A DNA stretch of 64,000 bases from Gemmobacter aquaticus (GTDB taxonomy: Bacteria; Pseudomonadota; Alphaproteobacteria; Rhodobacterales; Rhodobacteraceae), in contig NZ_VOAK01000020.1 of the NCBI RefSeq assembly GCF_007859075.1, forward strand, positions 310,001 to 374,000, written 5' to 3'. This document shows, in pieces, positions 46,997 through 55,581 of the stretch (position 1 is its first letter; every line of letters starts with the position of its first letter). The notes below the pieces were generated by a model. It was not told the origin of the DNA, did no database searches, and saw only the letters and a list, made by a program, of their open reading frames with translations. A program made the translations under genes and the position numbers.

Positions 46997-48895
46997 TCAG
47001 TCAGGGTCGTGCTGTCCGTGGCTTGTCTTGTCCCACCAGAACGGGCGATCGATCAGCTCGCGAATGGCCTTGTAAGAAGCGAGCGAGCCAAGCGGGAAGT
47101 AGAAATGCAGCATCGGCGTCCATAGCGGCGACAGGCGGTTCGGCGTCAGCCGCATGGCGACCAGCGTCAGCGTGATCAACAGCGCCTCGGTAAAGAGGAA
47201 GAGGCCGAAGAGGAGCTGATAGGCCAAGGGCGGAAGTGCCGTGATCACCGGATGCGGAACGCCGAGCGGCACCAGCCAGAAGGTCCAGAGCACCGGCGCC
47301 AGCACATATTGCGAAAGCGTTGTCAGGAAGAAAACCTGAAAGCCTGCAAAGCGCCACCACCCCAGTTGCTGCAGCAGAAGCGCGGGGTCGCGCATATGCA
47401 CGGCATAGGTCATGAAGTAGCCCTTGAGCCAGCGGGATCTCTGCCGGATCCAGGGCAGGGGGCGACAGTTCGCCTCCTCAAAGGTCGTGGTATCAATCAA
47501 TTCGGTGCGATAGCCGTGGCGTGACAGTCGAATGCCCAGATCGGCGTCCTCGGTCACGTTGCAGGCGTCCCACGCACCCAGCTCTTCCAGCGCCTTGCGC
47601 CGGAAGAACAGCGTCGTGCCACCCAAGGGGATTGGCAGGCCGAGCCGCTCCATCCCCGGCAGGATGATGCGGAACCAGCTTGCATACTCCATCGTGAAGC
47701 AACGGCTAAGCCAGTTGGTGCGGGGGTTGTAGAAATCGAGCACCCCTTGCAGGCAAGCAACCCTCGAGCCTCGGTTCGCAAAGCGGCGCACCACCTTGCG
47801 GATCTGGTCTGGCTCTGGCGCGTCCTCGGCATCGTAGACGCCCACAATCTCGCCCCGGCACATCTTCAGCGCGTGATTGAGCGCGCGGGGCTTCGTCAGC
47901 AGCGCGCCATCCGGTGCAGTCACCACGCGCATCCATGCCGGAAGCACGGATTTGCGAAGGGCAGCCTGTGTCTCATGGTCATTGCGTTCGACGACGAGGA
48001 GGATCTCCAGGGACTCGCGCGGGTAGTCCAGCCGGGACAGGCGGCGTACCAACCTGCCTGCGATGTCACGCTCATGAAAGAGGGCGACAAGGATCGTGAC
48101 CCTTGGCAGGGGGTCAGGCGAGGGTAGCCGGTCCTGCACCTGGCGTCGACGCAGGGCGGCAAAAATGGCGGCTGTCTTGAGGGCAGTCGAGAGGGCAAGC
48201 GAGAGCACCGCCCAGACCGTCATTGCCCATAGCATTGCCATGGGCACCAGCAGCGCAAGCATGACCAGCACGCCAAGGCAGATGCGACCGAACCGCAGCT
48301 GCCGAGCGCCGCCCCAGCTTCGGCAGCTTTCGGGCGCGGGCACGGACTGTCGGGCGGCGAGGTCCAACTCTTCGCCGCACAGGTCGAGCACGGCTGCCTC
48401 TAACCGGTCGCGCGGGATCAGCGCCATGGCGACCGGTCCGAAGATGTCGGTCAGGCGCGGCTCCATTTCGGCAAAAGCTTCGGGCCAAGGTGTCGCGATC
48501 AAGGTGAGCTCACCTGTTTCCCGCCATGGCAGAAGACCTTCACGCAAGCATGTCTCGGCCCCGAGGCGATCGATCAGCGCGCGGTCGGCGGGAATTTTAT
48601 CCAGGTCGGCCTGTGGGGCCCCCCAGTGCCGGGCAGTGACGCGGGCAAGTGCGGTCTCAGCTACAAGACCGCGCGCCAGCAGCACCTCGTCCAGACGGCA
48701 GCCGAGCTGCGCCTGCAGGCGCAGCGCATTGATCAGATCCTCGGTTTCGACAAGCCCCTCGCGAAGCAGGCTCGAGGCCAACGCGAGTGCCGCCCCCTCA
48801 TTCTGGCGCGGAGGAGTGGAAACCAGCTGCAGCCCAGCCCCGGCCGGCTGAGCGGCGATGGCGGTCAGGCCTGCACGTGCCAGTCGTATGACCAT
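46997..48895 (-). CDS. membrane glycosyltransferase (GT2) with N-terminal MshEN-like region
   Basis: A 632-residue protein. Residues about 38-95 contain two tandem 24-residue-like units (LASSLLREGLVETEDLINALRLQ and RLDEVLLARGLVAETALARV) resembling the MshEN/GspE-N fold that can bind c-di-GMP. Membrane segments follow (about 210-245). The GT2 catalytic domain has DAEDAPEP (metal-binding), TEDADLGIRL and QRSRWLKG (acceptor). Three to four C-terminal membrane segments end the protein. Likely makes or exports a polysaccharide; the product is unknown and no biosynthesis genes are adjacent. Confidence 0.8.
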   Translation of the reverse strand: MVIRLARAGLTAIAAQPAGAGLQLVSTPPRQNEGAALALASSLLREGLVETEDLINALRLQAQLGCRLDEVLLARGLVAETALARVTARHWGAPQADLDKIPADRALIDRLGAETCLREGLLPWRETGELTLIATPWPEAFAEMEPRLTDIFGPVAMALIPRDRLEAAVLDLCGEELDLAARQSVPAPESCRSWGGARQLRFGRICLGVLVMLALLVPMAMLWAMTVWAVLSLALSTALKTAAIFAALRRRQVQDRLPSPDPLPRVTILVALFHERDIAGRLVRRLSRLDYPRESLEILLVVERNDHETQAALRKSVLPAWMRVVTAPDGALLTKPRALNHALKMCRGEIVGVYDAEDAPEPDQIRKVVRRFANRGSRVACLQGVLDFYNPRTNWLSRCFTMEYASWFRIILPGMERLGLPIPLGGTTLFFRRKALEELGAWDACNVTEDADLGIRLSRHGYRTELIDTTTFEEANCRPLPWIRQRSRWLKGYFMTYAVHMRDPALLLQQLGWWRFAGFQVFFLTTLSQYVLAPVLWTFWLVPLGVPHPVITALPPLAYQLLFGLFLFTEALLITLTLVAMRLTPNRLSPLWTPMLHFYFPLGSLASYKAIRELIDRPFWWDKTSHGQHDPD

Positions 48896-48989
48896 TGCCC
48901 TTCGCCGTCTAAGCCCCGGTTCCCACCGGGGTAGCAGCGAAATGGTTAAGGCAAGGTTAAGCCGGGCGCATCAGGCGCGCGGCAAGGTG

Positions 48990-50144
48990 TCAAGCAGAAC
49001 GGCGCGCCCGCATCGCCTCGGCAAAGCGTTCGAACAGATAGAAGCTGTCCTGCGGGCCGGGGCTGGCTTCGGGGTGGTGCTGCACCGAAAAGACAGGCTT
49101 GCCCTTGACCGCGATGCCGCAATTCGTGCCGTCGAAAAGCGAAACGTGCGTTTCCTCGACGCCTGCGGGCAGGGTCTGGGCATCAACGGTGAAGCCGTGG
49201 TTCATCGAGGTGATCTCGACCTTGCCAGTGCCAACCTCTTTCACCGGGTGATTGGCGCCATGATGCCCGTGGCTCATTTTCACGGTCTGTGCACCAAGGG
49301 CGAGCGCAAGCATCTGGTGGCCAAGGCAGATGCCAAAGACCGGCAGATCGCGCTTCAGAACCTCCTGGATCATCGGAACCGCATAGGTGCCGGTCGCGGC
49401 CGGATCGCCAGGACCATTCGACAGGAACACACCTTCGGGATTGTGGGCCAGCACCTCTTCCGCAGTTGCGGTCGCGGGCAACACCGTCACTTCGCAGCCG
49501 GCCGAGGCGAGGCAGCGCAGGATGTTGCGCTTGGCGCCATAGTCCACCGCCACGACGCGCAGGCCAGGCCCTTCGCGCCGGGTGTAGCCCTCAGGCCAGG
49601 CCCAGCGTTGCTCGTCCCAGCGATAGGATTGCGCGCAGGTGACGTCCTTGGCGAGGTCAAGCCCGACCAGACCAGACCAACCGCGTGCGCGCGCCACAAG
49701 CGCCTCGATATCAAAGCGGCCCTCGGGATTGTGCGACAGCGCCACATGCGGGGCCCCTTGCTGACGGATCGCACGCGTCAGGCGCCGGGTGTCAAGGCCA
49801 CCGATCCCGATGCGGCCCTTTTGCAGCATCCACGCCTGCAGGTCAGATGTCGCGCGCCAGTTCGACGGCTCGGTCGGGTCCCATTTCACCACCATGCCGG
49901 CGGCAACCGGTTCGGTGGTCTCGTCATCTTCCGGCGTCACGCCGGTGTTGCCGATATGGGGAAAGGTAAAGGTGACGATCTGGCCGGCATAGGATGGATC
50001 CGTCATGATTTCCTGATAGCCGGTCATCGCGGTGTTGAAGACCAGTTCGGCCACCGTCTCGCCCACCGCGCCAAACCCGTGTCCGTAGAAGATCGTGCCG
50101 TCTGCGAGGGCGAGGCAGGCGGTTGGGGCGGCTGACTTGGGCAT
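48990..50144 (-). CDS. carA: carbamoyl phosphate synthase small subunit CarA
   Basis: A 384-residue glutaminase subunit supplying ammonia to CarB for arginine and pyrimidine synthesis. The N-terminal CPSase domain shows FNTAMTGYQEIMTDPSY. The amidotransferase domain has the Cys in GICLGHQM and His/Glu in QHHPEASPG. The start at 50144 is preceded by GGAGAG; a long in-frame extension to 50510 is spurious because it covers the divergent yqeY. CarB is not in the window. Confidence 0.96.
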   Translation of the reverse strand: MPKSAAPTACLALADGTIFYGHGFGAVGETVAELVFNTAMTGYQEIMTDPSYAGQIVTFTFPHIGNTGVTPEDDETTEPVAAGMVVKWDPTEPSNWRATSDLQAWMLQKGRIGIGGLDTRRLTRAIRQQGAPHVALSHNPEGRFDIEALVARARGWSGLVGLDLAKDVTCAQSYRWDEQRWAWPEGYTRREGPGLRVVAVDYGAKRNILRCLASAGCEVTVLPATATAEEVLAHNPEGVFLSNGPGDPAATGTYAVPMIQEVLKRDLPVFGICLGHQMLALALGAQTVKMSHGHHGANHPVKEVGTGKVEITSMNHGFTVDAQTLPAGVEETHVSLFDGTNCGIAVKGKPVFSVQHHPEASPGPQDSFYLFERFAEAMRARRSA

Positions 50145-50331
50145 GGCGACTCTCCGGATAAACGCCCGGAACCTATGGGCAGGGGCGTCTGGGGTCAAGC
50201 CTTTTGCGCAGATGCGGCGCAAGGTAATTTTCCTCAATGATATCAATAGTATGTAGCGGGACTGAATGGTTGTGCCTGCGCGGCGGTCGGGATAGAGTGT
50301 TTGCTGACTGCCATAGGGGAATGGGTGAGAC

Positions 50332-50790
50332 ATGAGCCTGCGCGAACAGCTGCAGACCGCGTTGAAAGAAGCGATGAAAGCCAAGGCCGCCGAGCGGCTT
50401 TCGACGCTGCGGTTGATCAATGCCGCGATCAAGGACCGCGAGATTGCCCTGCGGGGCGAGGGTGAGGGCGCCGAAGTTGATGATGCCGCGATCCTTGCGA
50501 TACTGGGCAAGATGGTGAAGCAGCGTCAGGAAAGCGCGCGCATCTATGAAGAAGGCGGCAGGCTCGACTTTGCCGAGCGTGAGCTGAACGAGATCCGGGT
50601 CATCGAGGAGTTCCTGCCACGCCAGCTGTCGCAGGACGAGGTCGGTCAGGCGATCACCGAGGCCATTGCCGAGGCGGGGGCGACCTCAATCCGTGACATG
50701 GGCAAGGTCATGGCGGCGCTGAAGGCCAAGTACACCGGCCAGATGGACTTCGGTGCGGCGGGCCCGCGGATCAAGGAACTTCTGGCCTGA
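50332..50790 (+). CDS. GatB/YqeY-domain protein
   Basis: A 152-residue cytoplasmic protein of the YqeY family (LREQLQTALKEAMKAKAAERLSTLR, DFAERELNEIRVIEEFLPRQLS, DMGKVMAALKAKYTGQMDF). It is related to the tail domain of GatB, which binds tRNA, but its role is unclear. It is divergent from carA with 187 bases between starts. Confidence 0.9.
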   Translation: MSLREQLQTALKEAMKAKAAERLSTLRLINAAIKDREIALRGEGEGAEVDDAAILAILGKMVKQRQESARIYEEGGRLDFAERELNEIRVIEEFLPRQLSQDEVGQAITEAIAEAGATSIRDMGKVMAALKAKYTGQMDFGAAGPRIKELLA

Positions 50791-50835
50791 CAGGGCGCGC
50801 CGGCGGCGCTGAACCGCCGGCGCAGTTCTCGCGCC

Positions 50836-51165
50836 TCAGCCCGGTGCCTTGTAATGGGCCGCGATCGTGCCTGCACGCTTTTGCGCCGCAAGAAATTCGG
50901 CTGAGGTAAACGCCTGAACCGTCTTGAGGTTCGCCACGCTGCCCGAGGCACCTGCAACCATCAGCGCCGATAGCATGGCTTGGGTATCATCGGTTTCGAC
51001 CGTCATGTGAAAGTCGGTCTCGCCCGTGGTCAAGAGATAGGATCGAAGCTTTCCACCCGTCGACTCGATCAGCGTCCGCACGGCAGCTTCGCGGTCACTG
51101 GGGTTGGCGATCAGGCTTCTGAGCCCGTTGGATGTGTAATTTCCTGTGACGATGTGTAGGGCCAT
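50836..51165 (-). CDS. GYD-domain protein
   Basis: A 109-residue single-domain protein (GNYTSNGLRSL, GGKLRSYLLTTGETDFHMTVE) matching the GYD family of short ferredoxin-like alpha/beta proteins of unknown function. Preceded by GGGAGG. A hairpin (arms CCCGCTGGC/GCCAGCGGG, 51181-51208) lies just upstream and could be in its 5' leader. Confidence 0.75.
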   Translation of the reverse strand: MALHIVTGNYTSNGLRSLIANPSDREAAVRTLIESTGGKLRSYLLTTGETDFHMTVETDDTQAMLSALMVAGASGSVANLKTVQAFTSAEFLAAQKRAGTIAAHYKAPG

Positions 51166-51238
51166 GTCGTCCTCCCATTGCCCGCTGGCCTTGAATTCCG
51201 CCAGCGGGCCTATGGTATCACATCGCAGGACCCACGTC

Positions 51239-51284
51239 GCAGATCAGAACGGGGCAGATCAGAACGGGGCAGATCAGAAACGGG
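51239..51284. repeat. short tandem repeat, three units of 15-16 bp
   Basis: The unit GCAGATCAGAACGGG occurs at 51239 and 51254, then once with an extra A at 51269 (16 bp). It is non-coding, between the GYD gene and the end of the DUF2244 gene. Not a CRISPR: there are no spacers. Probably a slippage-prone minisatellite. Confidence 0.7.
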
Positions 51285-51352
51285 GCAGGTGGAGGTTTCC
51301 GGGGCCAGTCTCGGGGGTGCGGCGTGCCGTCGACCGTGCGATAGGGCCTGTG

Positions 51353-51835
51353 CTAGCCGCGCAGAAGGGCCGCGCGCAGTTCGTCGTGCAGGGCAATGCG
51401 CTCCTCTTCAGAGAGAAAGGCGCCGATCTCCACCTCTCGACCGCTTCCGCGCAAGGTAAGGTAGTGCGGCACTGGCCCGCCCTTGGGGTAGAGCGTCACC
51501 ACAACCCAATGCGGGTTGGCCTGCCATTCGGCGCGCTGCCCGTGGGGCCCGTCCCGCTGCAGTCGAACCTGGTTTTCGGCAAGCTCCAGACGCTCAAAGA
51601 TCGCGCCATCGCGGTAGGACCGTTCAAGCGCCCACCAGAGCGCGGCAATCGCTGTCAGCAGAAATGGCAAAAGCGCCCAGAGGACGGGCGTCCCCAAGAC
51701 CGCAAGCAAGGGTAGCGAAATCATCGTCGCAGTCGCGCCGATGAACCAGACGAACCCGCGTCGGGGCAATGACCGATGGGGCCACAGGTGCAGTGACCTG
51801 CCCGCATCCGAAGGATGAAGCCATTGGTAAGGCAT
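51353..51835 (-). CDS. DUF2244 membrane protein
   Basis: A 160-residue protein with two membrane helices (about 29-72: GFVWFIGATATMISLPLLAVLGTPVLWALL and following) and a cytoplasmic C-half ending EIGAFLSEEERIALHDELRAALLRG, which matches DUF2244. These genes are often found near cytochrome oxidase genes; ctaD is about 0.6 kb away. The start at 51835 (MPYQWLHP) is preferred to a longer frame reaching 52084. Confidence 0.8.
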   Translation of the reverse strand: MPYQWLHPSDAGRSLHLWPHRSLPRRGFVWFIGATATMISLPLLAVLGTPVLWALLPFLLTAIAALWWALERSYRDGAIFERLELAENQVRLQRDGPHGQRAEWQANPHWVVVTLYPKGGPVPHYLTLRGSGREVEIGAFLSEEERIALHDELRAALLRG

Positions 51836-51983
51836 GAAAACCCGCGCGCGATCCTTGATGCAGGAAACCGCTGCCCGCCTGGCTATGCAAGAGGGTTTTC
51901 GCATTCCGGATAGCCGCACCGGCAGCATCGGGCATTCTATCACAATGCCCGTCATTCGGCGGGTCGACAGGGAGATGCACAAG

Positions 51984-52319
51984 ATGACCAAGACCACATT
52001 CCTGCTGGCCGCGATCACCGGCCTTGCGTTGACCGCCTGCGTGGATGCCGTGCCCGTCGTTGAAGAGGTTGATGTGCTGACCATCGCACCGACCAGCGCC
52101 GACCGCGCGACGCCGGCCTACAAGTCGTGCGTCGCAGCGATTGCAAAGCAGGTCGGCGTATCGACGAAGGACGTTGCTGTGTTCGACTATCAGTTCTCGG
52201 AGGCAGGGACGCAGATACAGGCCACTGTCGCAGGTGCCGTTGCCCCATGGCGCTGTCTGTCTGCGAATGACGGCACGGTTGCGGAAGTATCCTACACCGG
52301 CAGCGAGGGCGCGCTCTAA
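51984..52319 (+). CDS. small lipoprotein of unknown function
   Basis: A 111-residue protein. Signal MTKTTFLLAAITGLALTAC ends in the lipobox LTAC. The mature part has cysteines in YKSCVAA and WRCLS and no recognisable fold. The ATG at 51984 has AGGGAG about ten bases upstream. Followed by a strong terminator. Confidence 0.65.
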   Translation: MTKTTFLLAAITGLALTACVDAVPVVEEVDVLTIAPTSADRATPAYKSCVAAIAKQVGVSTKDVAVFDYQFSEAGTQIQATVAGAVAPWRCLSANDGTVAEVSYTGSEGAL

Positions 52320-52349
52320 AGGTCGCCCCCTAGATCAAGGTGCAATGAA

Positions 52350-52380
52350 AAAGGCCCCGGATCTCTCCGGGGCCTTTGTC
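52350..52380. terminator. bidirectional terminator between the lipoprotein gene and ctaD
   Basis: A 12-bp stem, AAAGGCCCCGGA (52350-52361) / TCCGGGGCCTTT (52366-52377), loop TCTC. TTTGTCTT follows on the plus strand and A-rich sequence precedes it, so both convergent genes can end here. Confidence 0.85.
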
Positions 52381-52396
52381 TTGGTGTGCCTTGGGC

Positions 52397-54067
52397 TCAG
52401 TGAGCGTGGGCCTTGTCCCAGTCCTCACGCTTGGGCAGCTGCTCGAACGTGTGTTCGGGCGGCGGACAGGGCAGGGTCCATTCCAGCGTATCGGCATATT
52501 CGTTCCAGTAGTTGTTCTGGGTCACGCGGCGACCGGCGAACAGCGTGTAGAACACGATGACGATGAACAGCAGGAACGAGGCGAAGGCCAGGAAGGCGCC
52601 GATCGACGAGATCTTGTTCCAGTAGGCAAATGCCTCCGGGTAGTCGATGTAGCGGCGCGGCATGCCCTGACGGCCCAGGAAGTGCTGCGGGAAGAAGGTT
52701 AGGTTCGCACCGATGAACATCATCCAGAAGTGCACCTTGCCGAGGAATTCCGGGTACTGCCGGCCCGACATCTTGCCGATCCAGAAGTACACCCCTGCGA
52801 AGATGCAGAAGGCAGCGCCCAGCGACATGGTGTAGTGGAAGTGCGCCACGACATAGTAGGTGTCGTGATAGGCGCGGTCGATCCCGGCCTGCGACAGAAC
52901 GATGCCGGTCACGCCGCCGATGGTGAACAGGAACAGGAAGCCGAGGGCGAAGAGCATCGGCGTCTTGAACTCGATCGAGCCGCCCCACATGGTCGCGATC
53001 CACGAAAAGATCTTGATGCCGGTGGGCACCGCGATCACCATGGTGGCGGTCATGAAGTAGGCCTGCTGGGTCAGCGACATGCCGACGGTGTACATGTGGT
53101 GCGCCCAGACGACGAAGCCCAGTGCGCCGATACCGACCATCGCATAGACCATCGGCAGGTAGCCGAAGATCGGCTTGCGCGAGAAAGTCGCGATCACATG
53201 GCTGGCAATCCCGAAGCCCGGAACGATCACGATGTACACTTCCGGGTGGCCGAAGAACCACAGGATGTGCTGGTAAAGGATCGGGTCACCGCCGCCGGAG
53301 GGCTGGAAGAAGGTGGTCCCAAAATTCCGGTCGGTCAGCAGCATGGTGATGGCGCCAGCCAGAACGGGCAGCGACAGAAGGATCAGCCATGCGGTCACGA
53401 AGACCGACCAGGCGAACAGCGGAACCTTGTGCATGGTCATGCCAGGCGCGCGCATGTTCAGGAAGGTGGTGATGATGTTGATCGCGCCCAGGATCGACGA
53501 CGCGCCCGACAGGTGCACCGCAAAGATCGCGAGGTCGGTCGAATAGCCCGGCTCCGAGGTGGAGAGCGGCGGGTAAAGCACCCAGCCGATGCCCGAGCCG
53601 GCCTGGTCGTTGCCGCCCGGCGCAAAGACCGAAGCCACGGCCAGCGAGGTGCCGGCGACATAGAGCCAGAACGACAGGTTGTTCATGCGCGGGAAGGCCA
53701 TGTCCGGCGCGCCGATCTGCAGCGGCATGAAGTAGTTGCCAAAGCCGCCGAACAGCGCCGGAATCACCACAAAGAACATCATCAGGATGCCGTGCGCGGT
53801 GATTGAGACGTTCCAGAAATGTCCGTTCGGGGTACAGGCGTTTGCCGCGTCGGCAAACAGGCGGAACCCTTCAAGGCACATATGCTGGACGCCCGGCTCC
53901 ATGAGCTCGAGCCGCATCAGCATGGTAAAGCCGACCGAAAGCAGGCCGGTCAGACCTGCGACGAAAAGGTAAAGAATCCCGATGTCCTTGTGGTTCGTAG
54001 ACATGAACCAGCGGGTGAAGAACCCCCGCGTATCGTGTTCGTGGCCATGAATGGCTGCGTCTGCCAT
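52397..54067 (-). CDS. ctaD: aa3-type cytochrome c oxidase subunit I
   Basis: A 556-residue inner-membrane heme-copper oxidase subunit with twelve membrane segments. Visible ligands are the Cu-B histidine/tyrosine in [12 protein letters not shown], the pair in WAHHMYTVG, and the heme histidines in [12 protein letters not shown]. Subunits II and III are not adjacent; a second subunit I gene beside the c550 gene is known from Paracoccus denitrificans, and this arrangement matches it. A perfect FNR box lies 105 bases upstream. Confidence 0.96.
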   Translation of the reverse strand: MADAAIHGHEHDTRGFFTRWFMSTNHKDIGILYLFVAGLTGLLSVGFTMLMRLELMEPGVQHMCLEGFRLFADAANACTPNGHFWNVSITAHGILMMFFVVIPALFGGFGNYFMPLQIGAPDMAFPRMNNLSFWLYVAGTSLAVASVFAPGGNDQAGSGIGWVLYPPLSTSEPGYSTDLAIFAVHLSGASSILGAINIITTFLNMRAPGMTMHKVPLFAWSVFVTAWLILLSLPVLAGAITMLLTDRNFGTTFFQPSGGGDPILYQHILWFFGHPEVYIVIVPGFGIASHVIATFSRKPIFGYLPMVYAMVGIGALGFVVWAHHMYTVGMSLTQQAYFMTATMVIAVPTGIKIFSWIATMWGGSIEFKTPMLFALGFLFLFTIGGVTGIVLSQAGIDRAYHDTYYVVAHFHYTMSLGAAFCIFAGVYFWIGKMSGRQYPEFLGKVHFWMMFIGANLTFFPQHFLGRQGMPRRYIDYPEAFAYWNKISSIGAFLAFASFLLFIVIVFYTLFAGRRVTQNNYWNEYADTLEWTLPCPPPEHTFEQLPKREDWDKAHAH

Positions 54068-54171
54068 CGGCGCCTCCCGTGATGTTGCGTCGAAACGGCG
54101 GTCGGAATGGGATTCCCGCCGCCTGATAAGGCATTACTAGTCGGGCGATGGGGGCGCGGCAATCGCTGACT

Positions 54172-54185
54172 TTGATCTGAATCAA
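54172..54185 (-). promoter_or_regulatory. perfect FNR/FnrL box between cycA and ctaD
   Basis: TTGATCTGAATCAA is an exact match to TTGAT, four bases, ATCAA. It sits about 105 bases before the ctaD start and 126 bases past the cycA stop. FnrL could repress the high-oxygen oxidase under low oxygen or act elsewhere on the promoter; the direction of effect is not readable. Confidence 0.75.
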
Positions 54186-54310
54186 GAAAAAGGTCGAATG
54201 TCACAAAGGTCGCAGGGGCACGACGTCGCAGGTGGGGCGCGGGGCTCAAATGCATGGAGCCGCGCGGATAGTCATCCACGCGGCCCCACTTTGCAGACAA
54301 GGGGATCTGG

Positions 54311-54724
54311 TTATTTCTTGACCGAGGCGAGGTAGGCGGCCATGTCCTCGCCACCCTTGGTCAGCTTGAAGGTCATCTTCGATTTTGCCGCATCGTCGCC
54401 GAGCGTCTTCTTCAGCCAGGCGGCGGGGTCTGCCACATACTCGGTCAGCGAGGCCTCGTCCCAGACGGTTCCTTTCGCGCCGACGGCTGCGATCGAATCC
54501 CCGTATTTGAAACCCTCGACGCTTGCGACGGTGCGACCGATCACGCCGTAGAGGTTCGGGCCCGTCTTGCCGCCCTTCTGAATCTCGGTGCCGTCGTCCG
54601 CGACGATGGCGTGGCAGGCCTTGCATTTCTTGAAATCGGCCTCGCCCTTGGCCGCGTCCCCGGCAAGGGCCGGGGCGGCGAAGGCAAATGCCAGGGCGGG
54701 AAGCAGATACAGCGTCTTCATCAT
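54311..54724 (-). CDS. cycA: cytochrome c550/c2-type soluble cytochrome c
   Basis: A 137-residue periplasmic class-I cytochrome c. The signal peptide ends ALA (about 21). Heme site CKACH is followed by KTGPNLYGVIGR, and the axial methionine lies in KSKMTFKL. Overall layout is like Paracoccus c550, though shorter at the C-terminus. It carries electrons from bc1 to the oxidase encoded next door. A start at 54721 is an equal alternative. Confidence 0.93.
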   Translation of the reverse strand: MMKTLYLLPALAFAFAAPALAGDAAKGEADFKKCKACHAIVADDGTEIQKGGKTGPNLYGVIGRTVASVEGFKYGDSIAAVGAKGTVWDEASLTEYVADPAAWLKKTLGDDAAKSKMTFKLTKGGEDMAAYLASVKK

Positions 54725-54827
54725 GTCCTCATGTCTGACCTTGCGGCTTCGCCGCTGGGAAAAGGCCTGCGCATGATGGTGACCCGCACGCCTGCTGGCA
54801 AGTGAACGAAGGTCGCAGGCGAACGGG

Positions 54828-55493
54828 TCAGCGACAGCTGGGCGGATTTCCGACACAGGCATCAAAAGTCCGCATCAAGGCGGCGTCCAGATCGGCCATT
54901 GTCACGGGCAAGCCCAGGTCGACAAGACTGGTCACCCCATGGTCGCGGATGCCGCAGGGAACGATGCCCGAGAAATGCGAAAGGTCGGGCTCTACATTGA
55001 TCGAGATGCCGTGAAAGCTGACCCATTTCCGCAGCTTGATGCCAAGCGCTGCGATCTTGTCCTCGGCCGGGGTGCCGTCAACGCTGACCGGGCGGTCGGG
55101 CCGGGTCACCCAGACACCCACCCGACCGGGCCGGATCTCGCCCTTGACGTTGAATTCGGCCAATGCCGCGATCACCCAGTTTTCCAGCTGTCGCACAAAG
55201 CAGCGGACGTCCTCACCCCGGCGCTTTACGTCGAGCATCACATAGACGATGCGCTGACCTGGCCCGTGATAGGTGTATTGCCCGCCGCGACCGACCGCAA
55301 AGACCGGAAACCGGTCGGGCTCGACGAGGTCTTCGGGCCGGGCCGAAGTGCCCGCCGTATAGAGAGGTGGGTGCTCCAGCAGCCAGATCGCCTCATCCGC
55401 GCGGCCTTCGGCAATGGCGGTGGCACGGGCCTCCATCGCCGCAAGCGTCTCGGCATAAGGGCTCAGGCCCGGCAGATGGGTCCATTCGACCAT
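54828..55493 (-). CDS. lipB: octanoyltransferase LipB
   Basis: A 221-residue enzyme moving octanoyl groups from acyl carrier protein to lipoyl domains. Motifs are [41 protein letters not shown] with the catalytic lysine, and GIVPCGI with the nucleophile cysteine. Upstream neighbour of cycA on the same strand, 103 bases away. Divergent from the peptidoglycan-binding gene. Confidence 0.95.
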   Translation of the reverse strand: MVEWTHLPGLSPYAETLAAMEARATAIAEGRADEAIWLLEHPPLYTAGTSARPEDLVEPDRFPVFAVGRGGQYTYHGPGQRIVYVMLDVKRRGEDVRCFVRQLENWVIAALAEFNVKGEIRPGRVGVWVTRPDRPVSVDGTPAEDKIAALGIKLRKWVSFHGISINVEPDLSHFSGIVPCGIRDHGVTSLVDLGLPVTMADLDAALMRTFDACVGNPPSCR

Positions 55494-55581
55494 GAAATCC
55501 TCGCGGAAAAGTCTCGCATTCAGGCGATGTCATGCTAGTCTGAGAGGGATTGTTCAACGCTTATTTTTCCGGAGATGCGCA

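Noticed and set aside
51239-51284. CRISPR array
   Set aside because: Repeats are contiguous, three in number, without spacers.
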